Positions 41,943-49,851 of a stretch of 64,000 bases of DNA are shown one piece after another (the stretch's first letter is position 1; the number at the start of each line of letters is the position of its first letter). The stretch comes from Corynebacterium sp. HMSC05H05 (GTDB lineage: Bacteria > Actinomycetota > Actinomycetes > Mycobacteriales > Mycobacteriaceae), in contig NZ_KV788382.1 of assembly GCF_001807265.1 (NCBI RefSeq), positions 1 to 64,000 of the forward strand, in the 5' to 3' direction. Below the pieces are notes generated by a model. It was given only the letters and a program-made list of their open reading frames with translations, did no database searches and was not told the origin of the DNA. The position numbers were made by a program, and so were the translations under genes.

Positions 41943-42611
41943 GTGAGTACTGAATTCCAAATTTCTCCCCGGCCCGCCCGCCGCGGCATAGGGGTCGCCG
42001 GCGCTGCCGCCTCGGTTGTTGCGGTGCTGGCCATCGTGGCGCTCGTGCTGGCGGTGACCCGCCCAGCGCTGCTCAATTGGCGGGAGGGGGAGGTGACGTC
42101 GACGACCATTGGGGCGTCGTTAGGCGATATTGCCCAGCTTTCTGTGGAGGAATACGTCTTCTCCGACGTGGGCAAATTCGACCAGGAAGGCCTCGAGGTG
42201 CTCGGGGTGCGCGTGCCGTTTACCGGACGGAATTTCCTGGTTACGTACGACGGGCGCGTCACCGCGGGCATCAAGGACGCCTCGCTTATCGACGTGCAGT
42301 TGGCCGACGGGAAAGTCAACGTGCAACTGCCTGAGGTGGAGGTGCTCGAATCCCACATCGACGCTGACAGCGTCAAGGTTTACGACCAAACCATGAACCC
42401 CATCAACCAACTCCGCGTCGAAGACGTCACCGGCTTCATCGCCGACCGGGAGGCCGACGCGCGGGAGAAAGCCATCGCGTCCGGGCTGTTGGACCGCGCC
42501 GGGCAGCACGCCGAGGAGCTCGTGCGCGCGCACGTGGCGGCGCTGGTGGCCGGCACGGAGTACGAGGACTACGAGGTGCGGGTTTCTCGGGGTTTGTGGA
42601 AAGGCCGGTAA
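41943..42611 (+). CDS. DUF4230 membrane-anchored protein
   Basis: A 222-residue protein with a basic N-terminus, one membrane segment (about 15-38, GIGVAGAAASVVAVLAIVALVLAV) and a periplasmic domain of the DUF4230 family: TIGASLGDIAQLSVEEYVFSDVGKFDQEG, RNFLVTYDGRVTAGIKDASLIDVQLADGKVNVQLPEVEVLESHIDADSVKVYD. Function unknown. GTG 41943 is set by a -10 hexamer 7 nt upstream. The next gene's ribosome-binding site overlaps its stop. It carries a GCTTATCGACG variant at 42284-42294. Confidence 0.82.
   Translation: MSTEFQISPRPARRGIGVAGAAASVVAVLAIVALVLAVTRPALLNWREGEVTSTTIGASLGDIAQLSVEEYVFSDVGKFDQEGLEVLGVRVPFTGRNFLVTYDGRVTAGIKDASLIDVQLADGKVNVQLPEVEVLESHIDADSVKVYDQTMNPINQLRVEDVTGFIADREADAREKAIASGLLDRAGQHAEELVRAHVAALVAGTEYEDYEVRVSRGLWKGR
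42284..42294 (+). repeat. GCTTATCGACG motif variant
   Basis: One-base variant of the 11-mer inside the DUF4230 gene (Leu-Ile-Asp codons). Confidence 0.6.
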
Positions 42612-42620
42612 GGAGGTGCC

Positions 42621-43286
42621 GTGCGGGGTATCTTTTTCCACATGCGTAAAACCCTCACAGCGGGCGTTATCGCCTGCGCCGCCGTTGCTGCCGTACTTCC
42701 GCCCGTCGCCGGAGCCGCCGACGCGCCTGAAGCGCCCGTCGACCCGGGCTTTTCCCGCGTCTGCGCCGTCGAGTACAACGCGGACCAGGTGCCTGCCCTG
42801 GCCGCCGGCCTTAACGCCGACGACATCCTTTACCACTCCGGTTCCCGCGCCGACGCGCTCGCGTTGTGGGCGAAGAAACAGGACGAGCTGCGCGCCGGGC
42901 TCGGCGAGAACGGCTGGGGCTCGGTGAAGCAAACCGATGATCTGCAGCTGTGGCCCGTCGAGGAGCACACCACCAGCTCCGTCATCGCCGACGACCTGAC
43001 AAGCTCCAAGACCGGCGCGCCGTCCACCTTTGAGACCCCGTTCAGCGCCAACGAGGTCGCCTACGTCAAGTCCGCCGCCTCCTACACCGCGCAGCGTTTC
43101 GAGGACTGCGGCAAGGACATCAACCGCACTGCGCCGGCCGCGCCGTCGAGCCTGAATTCGGAGGTCGCGCCGGGCACCATCGCCGGCATCGTCGCCGTGG
43201 TGCTGGCGCTGCTCGGTGTTGGGGCGGCGTTCGCGGTGTCGGCAGGCATGGTCCCGGGGCTCACACTCCCGGCGCTGCCGTTCTAA
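42621..43286 (+). CDS. Secreted protein with C-terminal membrane segment, unknown function
   Basis: A 221-residue exported protein: signal peptide to about residue 33 (ending PPVAGAADA), an extracellular helical domain with two Cys (about 48 and 162), and a C-terminal hydrophobic segment (about 187-212, GTIAGIVAVVLALLGVGAAFAVSAGMV). GTG 42621 is preferred because AAGGAGG lies 5 nt upstream, overlapping the DUF4230 stop; the internal ATG at 42642 would also give a signal peptide. The layout resembles the other small surface proteins in the window. No family is recognised. Confidence 0.72.
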   Translation: MRGIFFHMRKTLTAGVIACAAVAAVLPPVAGAADAPEAPVDPGFSRVCAVEYNADQVPALAAGLNADDILYHSGSRADALALWAKKQDELRAGLGENGWGSVKQTDDLQLWPVEEHTTSSVIADDLTSSKTGAPSTFETPFSANEVAYVKSAASYTAQRFEDCGKDINRTAPAAPSSLNSEVAPGTIAGIVAVVLALLGVGAAFAVSAGMVPGLTLPALPF

Positions 43287-43295
43287 GGACTCAAA

Positions 43296-43358
43296 CCCCG
43301 AGTAAGCCCTCCCGAGTATGGCCGAAAATGGGCCGTAATAGGGATCGCTTACTAGGGG
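43296..43358. repeat. Long hairpin element, GTAAGC family, copy 1
   Basis: Arms 43296-43323 and 43330-43358 pair with a few mismatches (rules: CCCC, AGTAAGC, TCCC, TA, GGCC shared) around a 6-nt loop. The element starts 10 bp after the stop of the 42621 gene and lacks a T-run. The core AGTAAGC recurs in the hairpin at 63856-63944. Confidence 0.7.
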
Positions 43359-43403
43359 TCTGCGGGTGGGGGCGCACGCCACCCGGTCCCCGCGCGGCGC
43401 ACG

Positions 43404-43409
43404 TAGGGT
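43404..43409 (+). promoter_or_regulatory. -10 box of the serine hydrolase gene
   Basis: TAGGGT ends exactly 7 nt before ATG 43417; no Shine-Dalgarno. Confidence 0.5.
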
Positions 43410-43416
43410 GGGCGGC

Positions 43417-44214
43417 ATGGAGCTCGAGAAGTTTTTCAGCAACTGGCCGGTGGAGAACGTCGCGGCGGCCCTCGTCGGCGACACGGAAGCCACGTTCGGC
43501 GACCAGGACAAAGTCTTCGAACTCGCGAGCGTGACCAAGCTGCTCTCCGCGTACGCCGTGCTCATCGCGGTGGAGGAGGGGGCATTCGAGCTTGACGACG
43601 CCTCCGGTCCCCCCAACTCCACCATCCGCCACCTCCTCGCGCACGCCGCCGGGGTGGGGTTCGACTCCCGGGAGCCGCAAAAAGAACCGGGGGAGCGGCG
43701 CATCTACTCCTCGGCCGGCTACGAGATCCTGGCCGACCACCTGGAAGAGACCACCGGCATCGCGTTTGCGGACTACGCCTGCGAGGGGGTCTTCGAGCCC
43801 CTCGGCATGGATTCCACCGAAATCTACGGCTCGGCCGGCCACGGCGGGCGCTCCACCGTCGGCGACCTTTCTGCGTTCGCCTCCGAGCTCCTCTCGCCGC
43901 GTCTTCTGGACCCGTCGACGCTTGGCGAGGCCTTTTCTAACCAGTTCGGCGATTTGCGCGGCGTCGTTCCCGGCTACGGCATGCAAAAACCCTGCCAGTG
44001 GGGCCTCGGGTTTGAGATCAAGGGCGAGAAGGCGCCGCACTGGACCGGCGACGGCATGCCCGCCGACACCGTCGGGCACTTCGGTATGTCCGGGACCTAC
44101 CTGTGGGTCGCGGGTGGGCAAGCGTGCGTGGTGCTGACGGACCGCGAGTTCGGCGACTGGGCCAAGCCCCTGTGGCAGGAGACCAACACCGCGCTGTGGG
44201 AGGCGCTGGGGTAG
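43417..44214 (+). CDS. Serine hydrolase of the class C beta-lactamase/PBP family
   Basis: A 265-residue protein with the penicillin-binding fold: nucleophile motif S38-V-T-K41, YSS at 97-99 in the place of the YxN motif (IYSSAGYEILADHLEETTG), and HFGMSGTYLWV near 220 in the position of the KTG/HxG motif. It has no signal peptide, so it is probably cytoplasmic, an esterase or amidase rather than a secreted beta-lactamase. Short for the family (usually 350 or more), with a compact insert region. ATG 43417 is set by TAGGGT 7 nt upstream. Confidence 0.82.
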   Translation: MELEKFFSNWPVENVAAALVGDTEATFGDQDKVFELASVTKLLSAYAVLIAVEEGAFELDDASGPPNSTIRHLLAHAAGVGFDSREPQKEPGERRIYSSAGYEILADHLEETTGIAFADYACEGVFEPLGMDSTEIYGSAGHGGRSTVGDLSAFASELLSPRLLDPSTLGEAFSNQFGDLRGVVPGYGMQKPCQWGLGFEIKGEKAPHWTGDGMPADTVGHFGMSGTYLWVAGGQACVVLTDREFGDWAKPLWQETNTALWEALG

Positions 44215-44252
44215 CCGCGGCGGCCGCAAACCTCCAGGGAGGTATGCGAAAA

Positions 44253-44399
44253 AGTCGCGTAGCCGAAAACCTGAATTCCGCGCGTTCGCATGGTGCGAGT
44301 CGCGCGAGTTTTCCCAGTGCGGACGGGTGCGCGCCGGGCCCTGCCTTCCGGCGCGGGCCCTGCCTTCCGGCGAATTCAGGTTAAGTGCGACGCGACTCA
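44253..44399. repeat. CCTGAATTC element (MITE-like), copy 2
   Basis: A 147-bp intergenic element. Its ends are imperfect inverted repeats (left 44253-44278, AGTCGCGTAGC...AACCTGAATTC; right 44374-44399) matching at about 20 of 26 positions. Inside lies a 19-bp exact tandem duplication (44335-44353 and 44354-44372). Ends match copy 1 at 39124-39230. No open reading frame. Confidence 0.7.
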
Positions 44400-44457
44400 A
44401 TCGGACACATTGCCCGCCCGCAAACGTGCTGGGGGTAGGGTGCGGCGGCCAGGTGGG

Positions 44458-44468
44458 CGTCGATAGGC
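44458..44468 (-). repeat. GCCTATCGACG motif (site 6)
   Basis: Exact 11-mer, minus strand, the only exact intergenic site in the window; 79 bp before the MFS gene. Confidence 0.8.
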
Positions 44469-44534
44469 AAAATGCCCCCGCATTTCGGGTGTAGCCGCCG
44501 CCTTTTTCGTGTAGGCGCGCGGCGCGCAGTGTTT

Positions 44535-44540
44535 TAAACT
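44535..44540 (+). promoter_or_regulatory. -10 box of the MFS gene
   Basis: TAAACT ends 6 nt before ATG 44547; no Shine-Dalgarno. Confidence 0.45.
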
Positions 44541-44546
44541 GCACGC

Positions 44547-45989
44547 ATGACTACGACAAACACCCCGCTACCAGCAGCGGGGCAGAAGCTGCCGACCAAC
44601 CAGGTCGTGCCCCTGATGACGGCGCTGCTGGTCGCCGTTTTCGCGTTCCAGCTCAACGCCTCCATGCTCGCGCCGGCGCTGCACACGATGGAGATGGACC
44701 TCAACGCCACCACCGCGCAGATCGGCATGACGCAGACGGCGTTCTTCACCGCGGCGGCCGTGTTTGCGCTGTTCATGCCGCGCTGGGGTGACCTGATTGG
44801 GCGTCGCAAGGTGCTGGTGTGGATGATGATCGGCACGGTCATCGGCTCCGTTGTCGCCGCGCTGGCCACCAACGTGACCATGCTGTTCATCGGCCGCGTG
44901 ATCCAGGGCGTCTCCGGCCCGACCGTCGCGCTGACGTCGGTGATGCTGCGTCAGGCGGTGCGCGAGGAGAAGCAGTTCGCGTTCCTGGTGGGCATCCTCA
45001 CCTCGGTCAACGGCGGTATCGCCGGCATTGACGCGATTTTGGGCGGCTGGCTTACCGACGCCTTCGGTTTCCGCTCCCTCTTCTGGGTCATCGGCGCCGC
45101 CGCGCTGATCGCCGTGTTCGCCGTGCAGTACGGCGTGCCGGAGACCAAGTCCGACCAGCTCCAGCCCATGGACTGGAAGGGCGTTGTCGGCCTGGTCATC
45201 GGTGCGGCCGCGGTGCTGACCGCCCTGAACATGGCCGGCGAGCTCGCCGCGGCGAACTGGTTCATGGTGATCCTCCTGCTGGTCGTCGGCGGCGCGTCCC
45301 TGGTGTGGTTCTGGCGCACCGAGAAGTCCAGCCCGCACCCGCTGATGTCCACCGACCTGCTGTCCCAGCGCCGCACCTGGGCGCTGCTGCTGACCACCAC
45401 GCTGACCATGACCGGCGTGTTTGCGGTGATGAACGGCCTGGTGCCCAACCTCGCACAGGACCCGGCGGCCGGCCCGGGCATGTCCGCCGGCGTCGTGTCC
45501 TGGTGGACCCTGACCCCGTACGCCCTGGCCGGCCTGGCCATGGGCCCGATCTCCGGCTGGCTCGCGGGCCGCGTGGGCTACAAGATCATCCTGCAGATCG
45601 GCATCGCGGGTGCGGCGCTGTCTGTGCTGTTCGGCCTGGTCGTCGTGGGCAACGCCACCCACGGCATGCTGCTGGCGATGTCGCTGCTCGCTGGCATCAC
45701 CTACGCCGGCATGGGCAACATCATGCTCGGCTCGCTCGGCGTCGTGCTGGCGCCGAAGCACAACCAGGGCTACCTGCCGGGGCTCAACGGCGGCGCGTTC
45801 AATCTGGGCGCCGGCCTGTCGTTCACCATCATCTTCGCCGTGTTCACCGCCACCGACGGCAGCTACCGCGCCGGCATGATCGCCGGTGCGATCCTGCTGG
45901 GCTGCGCGTTCGCGGCGTCCTTCCTCATCCCGAAGCCGTCGTCGGTGTCGGACACGATCGCCGCAGAGGACCTGGCTGCCCGTGCGTAA
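44547..45989 (+). CDS. uriT: MFS transporter, probable uridine importer (UriT-like)
   Basis: A 480-residue major facilitator protein with about 14 hydrophobic segments in the DHA2-like arrangement. The GDLIGRRKVLV motif A lies near 77-87, and FIGRVIQGVSGPTVAL near 115-130. The next gene, overlapping by 8 bp, is a ribonucleoside hydrolase; this order matches the uriT-uriH genes of Corynebacterium glutamicum, in which the MFS protein imports uridine. Substrate is therefore inferred from context. The uriR and rbsK genes of that operon are not adjacent here. Confidence 0.72.
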   Translation: MTTTNTPLPAAGQKLPTNQVVPLMTALLVAVFAFQLNASMLAPALHTMEMDLNATTAQIGMTQTAFFTAAAVFALFMPRWGDLIGRRKVLVWMMIGTVIGSVVAALATNVTMLFIGRVIQGVSGPTVALTSVMLRQAVREEKQFAFLVGILTSVNGGIAGIDAILGGWLTDAFGFRSLFWVIGAAALIAVFAVQYGVPETKSDQLQPMDWKGVVGLVIGAAAVLTALNMAGELAAANWFMVILLLVVGGASLVWFWRTEKSSPHPLMSTDLLSQRRTWALLLTTTLTMTGVFAVMNGLVPNLAQDPAAGPGMSAGVVSWWTLTPYALAGLAMGPISGWLAGRVGYKIILQIGIAGAALSVLFGLVVVGNATHGMLLAMSLLAGITYAGMGNIMLGSLGVVLAPKHNQGYLPGLNGGAFNLGAGLSFTIIFAVFTATDGSYRAGMIAGAILLGCAFAASFLIPKPSSVSDTIAAEDLAARA

Positions 45990-46980
45990 AATCATCCTGG
46001 ACTGTGACCCCGGCCACGACGACGCCGTCGCCATCCTGCTCGCCGCCGGCAACCCGGACATCGAGCTGCTGGGCCTGACCACCGTCGGCGGCAACCACAC
46101 CATCGACCACGTCACGCGCAACGCGCAGCAGGTGCTTACGGTCGCCGGTTTGCGCGATGTCCCCGTCTTTCGCGGGGTGACGAGGCCTTTGCTAAACGAC
46201 GTCATCACGGCCGAAGACATCCACGGCGACACCGGCATGGAAATCCACGGCTTCGACCTTCCGGAACCTGCTGTTCCGGTGGGGGAGATCGGGGCGGTGC
46301 AGTGGATCGTCGATACGCTGATGCGCGAAGAGCCGGGGACCGTGACCCTGGTGCCCACCGGGCCGCTGACCAACATCGCCTTGGCGGCGCGCCTGGAGCC
46401 GCGGATTGTGTCGCGGGTGCGCGAGGTCGTGCTGATGGGCGGCGCGTACGGAGCCGGCAACTTCTCGCCGTCGGCGGAGTTCAACATCGCCGTCGACCCG
46501 GAAGCCGCCGCGATCGTGTTCGGCGAGGACTGGCCGGTGGTCATGGTCGGGCTGGATCTGACGCACCAGGCGCTTGCCACTCCTGAGGTGCAGGACCGTT
46601 TCCGCGCGTTGGGCACCGCCAGCGGCGACTTCCTGGCCGCGCTTGTGGACGCCTTCCGCGCCAACTACAAGGACGCCCAGGGCTTTGACAACCCGCCCGT
46701 CCACGACCCGTGTGCCGTAGCCTACGTCATCGACCCGTCGGTGGTCGAGACCGTGTCTGTGCCGGTGTCGGTGGAGCTCGCGGGCACGCTGACGCGCGGG
46801 CGCACCGTGGCGGACCTGCGCGCGTTCGGCGCGGCGCTCGCGTCCGGCGTGCCTGGTGGGGTCGCGGCTGGTGCGTCTGATGCCGCTGCCGACGCGGCCT
46901 GCAACACCTCGGTGGCGACGCGCCTAGACGTGGACCGGTTCTGGGACCTCGTCGTCGACGCCGTCGAGCGCCTGGGCTGA
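45982..46980 (+). CDS. uriH: Pyrimidine-preferring ribonucleoside hydrolase (UriH-like)
   Basis: A 332-residue inosine-uridine nucleoside hydrolase. The Ca2+-binding DCDPGHDDAVA lies at 7-17 (DxDxxxDD), TTVGGNHTIDH near 36-46, LVPTGPLTNIALA near 121-133, MGGAY near 150, EFNIAVDPEAA near 164-174 and HDPCAVAY near 240. It cleaves uridine to uracil and ribose. GTG 45982 overlaps the transporter stop by 8 bp, implying coupling. Length is normal. Confidence 0.85.
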   Translation: MRKIILDCDPGHDDAVAILLAAGNPDIELLGLTTVGGNHTIDHVTRNAQQVLTVAGLRDVPVFRGVTRPLLNDVITAEDIHGDTGMEIHGFDLPEPAVPVGEIGAVQWIVDTLMREEPGTVTLVPTGPLTNIALAARLEPRIVSRVREVVLMGGAYGAGNFSPSAEFNIAVDPEAAAIVFGEDWPVVMVGLDLTHQALATPEVQDRFRALGTASGDFLAALVDAFRANYKDAQGFDNPPVHDPCAVAYVIDPSVVETVSVPVSVELAGTLTRGRTVADLRAFGAALASGVPGGVAAGASDAAADAACNTSVATRLDVDRFWDLVVDAVERLG

Positions 46981-47000
46981 GGCATGCCTCCCGCCCCGTA

Positions 47001-47068
47001 AAACCGGCTACCTGGAACCGGTTACCCTGCGAAAATTCAGCTGGTAACCGGTCCTAGGTAGCCGGTTT
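47001..47068. repeat. Long hairpin element, ACCGGCTACC family, copy 2
   Basis: Two 26-nt arms (47001-47026, 47043-47068) match at 24 of 26 positions around a 16-nt loop, the same 26-16-26 plan as the element at 503-570. Four ACCGGYTACC half-sites. It starts 20 bp after the uriH stop; no T-run follows. Confidence 0.85.
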
Positions 47069-47150
47069 ATGCCATGTGGAGCAACCCCACACCGACCACC
47101 CACCAGCCACCCAGTCGCCGACCCAACCCGGAAAGCTAGCCTTGGCGCCC

Positions 47151-47966
47151 ATGGACTTTTCTGATGACGTGGGCACTCTTTACTTTGTCCTCGAGTACAC
47201 CGGTGTGTTGTTGGCGGCCACGATCGGCGGGACCGTGGCCAAGCGGATGAACTTCGACATTGTGGGGTTCGCGTTTGTAGCGTTGATTTCGTCGCTGAGC
47301 GGCGGCCTCATGCGCGACGCCATACTTAACGACGGCCCCGCCGCCGCCCTGACCAACCCCGGCTACCTGATCACCGCCACGATCGGCGGGCTGATCGCGT
47401 ACTTTGCGCCCCTGCGTGGCAAACTCTGGGAGAACTTCCGGTTCTACGCGGACGTGGTCACGATCGGCGTGTGGGCGGTCGGCGGCACCATCAAGGCGCT
47501 GAACGCCGAGCTGAGCTGGGTGCCGTGCGTGCTGCTCGCCGTGATCACCGCAACCGGCGGCACCCTCGCGCGCGACATTGCGTTGCGGCAGGTGCCGTCA
47601 CTGTTTACCAGTCAGAAGATGACGGTGTTCCCGGCGATCATCGCGTCGGTGATCATGCTGGTGCTCAACCGCTTCGACCTGGTGTGGGAGGGCATGCTGG
47701 CCGCCGCGATCGCCGCGCCGCTGTTTGCGTTTGCGGTGTACTTCGGCGGAGACAAGTTCTCGGCGTTTCAGACCAAGCGCATTGAGCGTCCGCTGGAGGA
47801 GAAGATCGGCGAGGCGCTGGGCGTGAACACCGACTCGCGACGCCCGGCCGAGTCCGGCAAAGAGGTGCGCAACGCGCTGGAGAGCGCCTCGGACGAGCAG
47901 CTGATCCAGGCGCTGCGCGTGATGCTGCAGAACGAGGTGCAGGAGCGCACGGAGGCCAAGACCTAA
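47151..47966 (+). CDS. TRIC cation channel family protein (UPF0126), first of a tandem pair
   Basis: A 271-residue membrane protein with two repeated halves of three helices each: a first unit (EYTGVLLAATIGGTVAKRMNFDIVGFAFVALISSLSGGLMRDAIL) and a second (FYADVVTIGVWAVGGTIKALN...AVITATGGTLARDIALRQVPSLF). The Gly-rich kinks GGLMRD and GGTLARD are hallmarks of prokaryotic TRIC channels, trimeric potassium/cation channels. A charged C-terminal tail of 60 residues is cytoplasmic. ATG 47151 is chosen because the membrane region starts there; TTG 47142 is an alternative. Confidence 0.85.
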   Translation: MDFSDDVGTLYFVLEYTGVLLAATIGGTVAKRMNFDIVGFAFVALISSLSGGLMRDAILNDGPAAALTNPGYLITATIGGLIAYFAPLRGKLWENFRFYADVVTIGVWAVGGTIKALNAELSWVPCVLLAVITATGGTLARDIALRQVPSLFTSQKMTVFPAIIASVIMLVLNRFDLVWEGMLAAAIAAPLFAFAVYFGGDKFSAFQTKRIERPLEEKIGEALGVNTDSRRPAESGKEVRNALESASDEQLIQALRVMLQNEVQERTEAKT

Positions 47967-47994
47967 ACCGGCCCCGCAGTGGCGCGAACCCTCC

Positions 47995-48000
47995 TACGAT
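47995..48000 (+). promoter_or_regulatory. -10 box of the second TRIC gene
   Basis: TACGAT ends exactly 7 nt before ATG 48008 and overlaps a rival ATG at 47999, so 48008 is the likely start. Confidence 0.55.
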
Positions 48001-48007
48001 GGCGCGC

Positions 48008-48850
48008 ATGTACTTCGACAACGTGCTCACCCCTGTGGGTTTTTCGTTTGCCGTGATGGATCTGATCGGCGTGTTCCTCAACGCTTTGATGGGCGGTCTG
48101 GTGGCCAGGCGGATGCGTTTCGACGCCGTCGGGTTCATGGTCATCTCCATCATCTCCGGCATGGCGGGCGGCATGATCCGCGACGCCCTGATCGGCTCCA
48201 CCCCGGCGTCGGCGCTGCAGAACCCGTGGTACATCGGCACGGCGCTCGTCGGCTCGCTGGTGGCGTTCGCGCTGTCCATCGAGGGCCGCGCGTGGGAGTT
48301 GTTCCGCTTCCACGGCGACATGGTCATCGTGGGCGTGTGGGCGGTCACCGGCACGGTCACAGCGCTGCGTGCCGACGTCACGTGGTTCGGCTGCATCCTC
48401 ATGGGTGTGCTCACCGCCACCGGCGGGATGGTCATCCGCGAGATGATGATTGGGCAGATTCCCAACATTCTCATTGATCGCCAGTTGTACGTGGTCCCGG
48501 CGATGGTGGCGTCGATAAGCGTGCAGCTCTTCTACGACCTCGGCTGGCAGTCGGTGGGCCTGGCCGTTTCCGCGCTGGTCGGCATCGCGCTCGGTGTGGC
48601 CGCGTACTGGCTGGATTGGTCGGTGCCGGGCGTGGAGGCGCTCGCGCCGGTGGATAACTATTTCACCCGGATGAAGCACCGGGTCGGCGGCAAGCTTCCG
48701 CCCGTTGCGTACCGGCAGCGCACCGCCAACCCGACGCTGATTTCCGCGCCGACGCGCAAGGACGTGCGCGACGAGCTCGCCGCCGTCGACGGCGACATCA
48801 CCCACGAGGAGTTCATCGCCGCGCTGTACCGCGCCTACGGGTTGAAGTAG
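48008..48850 (+). CDS. TRIC cation channel family protein (UPF0126), second of a tandem pair
   Basis: A 280-residue membrane channel protein, paralogous to its upstream neighbour 41 bp away: GGMIRDALIG and GGMVIREMMIG are the two kinked repeat motifs. The C-terminal 65 residues are soluble and charged. Having its own TACGAT hexamer, it may be transcribed separately from the first copy. Its 3' end overlaps the convergent membrane-protein gene by 16 bp. A GCTTATCGACG variant lies at 48510-48520 on the minus strand. Confidence 0.85.
   Translation: MYFDNVLTPVGFSFAVMDLIGVFLNALMGGLVARRMRFDAVGFMVISIISGMAGGMIRDALIGSTPASALQNPWYIGTALVGSLVAFALSIEGRAWELFRFHGDMVIVGVWAVTGTVTALRADVTWFGCILMGVLTATGGMVIREMMIGQIPNILIDRQLYVVPAMVASISVQLFYDLGWQSVGLAVSALVGIALGVAAYWLDWSVPGVEALAPVDNYFTRMKHRVGGKLPPVAYRQRTANPTLISAPTRKDVRDELAAVDGDITHEEFIAALYRAYGLK
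48510..48520 (-). repeat. GCTTATCGACG motif variant
   Basis: One-base variant on the minus strand inside the second TRIC gene. Confidence 0.6.
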
Positions 48851-49284
48851 CCGTTCGGCGCGGGCCAACCGTTCGCCGCGCCCGCCCCGGGCAGCGGATC
48901 CGAGTACGGGCTGTAGCGCTGGTCGAGCTGCTCGAACTGGCGCTCCAGCTCCGTGAACTCCGCCGTGGAGCTGTCGAACTGCGAGGCCACCTGGTGTTGC
49001 ACCAGCATCACGCTTAGCGCGGTGCCGAGGATCGCGGTCACCAACGCCACGGCCGGCCACAACTTCTTCGCGCCCTGCGGGAACAGTCCGACCACCCCGA
49101 GGATGAACCCGGCCTGGACCAGCGGCGCGCCGAAGGCGGCGGTGGTGGCGGAGAAAGAAAGCAGCGTGCCGAGGCCTGCGCTGGCGACGCCGATGATGCC
49201 GATGAGGTTGTCACCGGAGGCGTCGATAGGCGAAGGCTTTGGCGCTGGTGCTGGTGTTGGAGCAAACGGAAATGCAGTAGTCAT
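48835..49284 (-). CDS. Membrane protein, paralogue of the DUF4352 protein's anchor
   Basis: A 149-residue protein: a Pro-rich N-terminus (APTPAPAPKPSPID), then three or four membrane helices (about 26-100) with NLIGIIGVASAGLGTLLSF and FILGVVGLFPQGAKK, which closely parallel NVIGIIGLVCAVLGTILSC and FILGLVGLFPKDKAK in the 49852 protein. It lacks the extracellular DUF4352 domain and ends in a short acidic and Pro/Gly-rich tail. ATG 49284 has AGGGGGG about 6 nt upstream. GCCTATCGACG occurs at 49221-49231. Confidence 0.7.
   Translation of the reverse strand: MTTAFPFAPTPAPAPKPSPIDASGDNLIGIIGVASAGLGTLLSFSATTAAFGAPLVQAGFILGVVGLFPQGAKKLWPAVALVTAILGTALSVMLVQHQVASQFDSSTAEFTELERQFEQLDQRYSPYSDPLPGAGAANGWPAPNGYFNP
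49221..49231 (-). repeat. GCCTATCGACG motif (site 7)
   Basis: Exact 11-mer, read in the coding direction of the membrane protein gene (Pro-Ile-Asp codons). Confidence 0.8.
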
Positions 49285-49347
49285 AATCCCCCCTTGTTTT
49301 GGACTTGCTGGCGAGCCTAGCGCAGGGCGTCGAATCGCGCCCGGCAA

Positions 49348-49701
49348 CTAGTTCTGCCTGGTCAATCGCCTGTGTCCGGACAGGTCTTTTTGCAACTGGC
49401 GCCACTGCTCGTCGGTGATCTCGTGGCTTTCAATCTCCGCGAGCGCAGCCTGCACCGACGGGATGGAATTCACCCCGATGCCGACGAGCGCGAGGACGAC
49501 CGCAAGCCTCGGGGCGCGACCGGGCGTCGGGTGGTGCTGACGGCGCGGCTCCGAACGGACCTGCGCGAGACCGACCACGCCCATTGTCAGCGCCGTTCCC
49601 AGCAGCACGATGCCGACGAGTTTTGTGCCCGAGCTCATCGCCAGAATCGTCCCGGCGAAAGCGACAAGCGCCCCAATCGTGCCGAGCGTATTTGCGTTCA
49701 T
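49348..49701 (-). CDS. Small membrane protein of unknown function
   Basis: A 117-residue protein with three hydrophobic segments (about 6-22, 26-47, 65-84) and a charged C-terminal helix (EIESHEITDEQWRQLQKDLSG). AGGGGGA lies about 6 nt before ATG 49701. It belongs to the cluster of small membrane proteins here and may be a relative of the two DUF4352-type neighbours. No family recognised. Confidence 0.6.
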   Translation of the reverse strand: MNANTLGTIGALVAFAGTILAMSSGTKLVGIVLLGTALTMGVVGLAQVRSEPRRQHHPTPGRAPRLAVVLALVGIGVNSIPSVQAALAEIESHEITDEQWRQLQKDLSGHRRLTRQN

Positions 49702-49755
49702 GAGTATTCCCCCTTGGTAGATCCCCCTGTACGCCTTCGGAGTGTAGCCGGGGAA

Positions 49756-49794
49756 GTGGCCGCGCGCTCGGCGTGAGAAGATCGGCGCATGCTG
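49756..49794 (+). repeat. Direct repeat: orphan copy of the YdcZ-like gene's 5' end
   Basis: These 39 bases match 50852-50890 with two mismatches. The second copy carries the upstream region and first two codons of the transporter gene; this one is followed only by the terminator of the intervening gene. Confidence 0.85.
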
Positions 49795-49830
49795 AAGAAA
49801 AGAAAAGCAGGCGCATTCTGCGCCTGCCCA
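49795..49830 (-). terminator. Terminator of the DUF4352 gene
   Basis: On the minus strand a 9-bp stem (GCAGGCGCA/TGCGCCTGC, 49807-49827, 3-nt loop) is followed by TTTTCTTTTC. Confidence 0.85.
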
Positions 49831-49851
49831 TAAGAGTTTTTAAGTTTCGTT

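Noticed and set aside
44568..46664. 698-codon minus-strand frame over the transporter and nucleoside hydrolase genes
   Set aside because: Crosses two recognised genes in antisense; compositional artefact.
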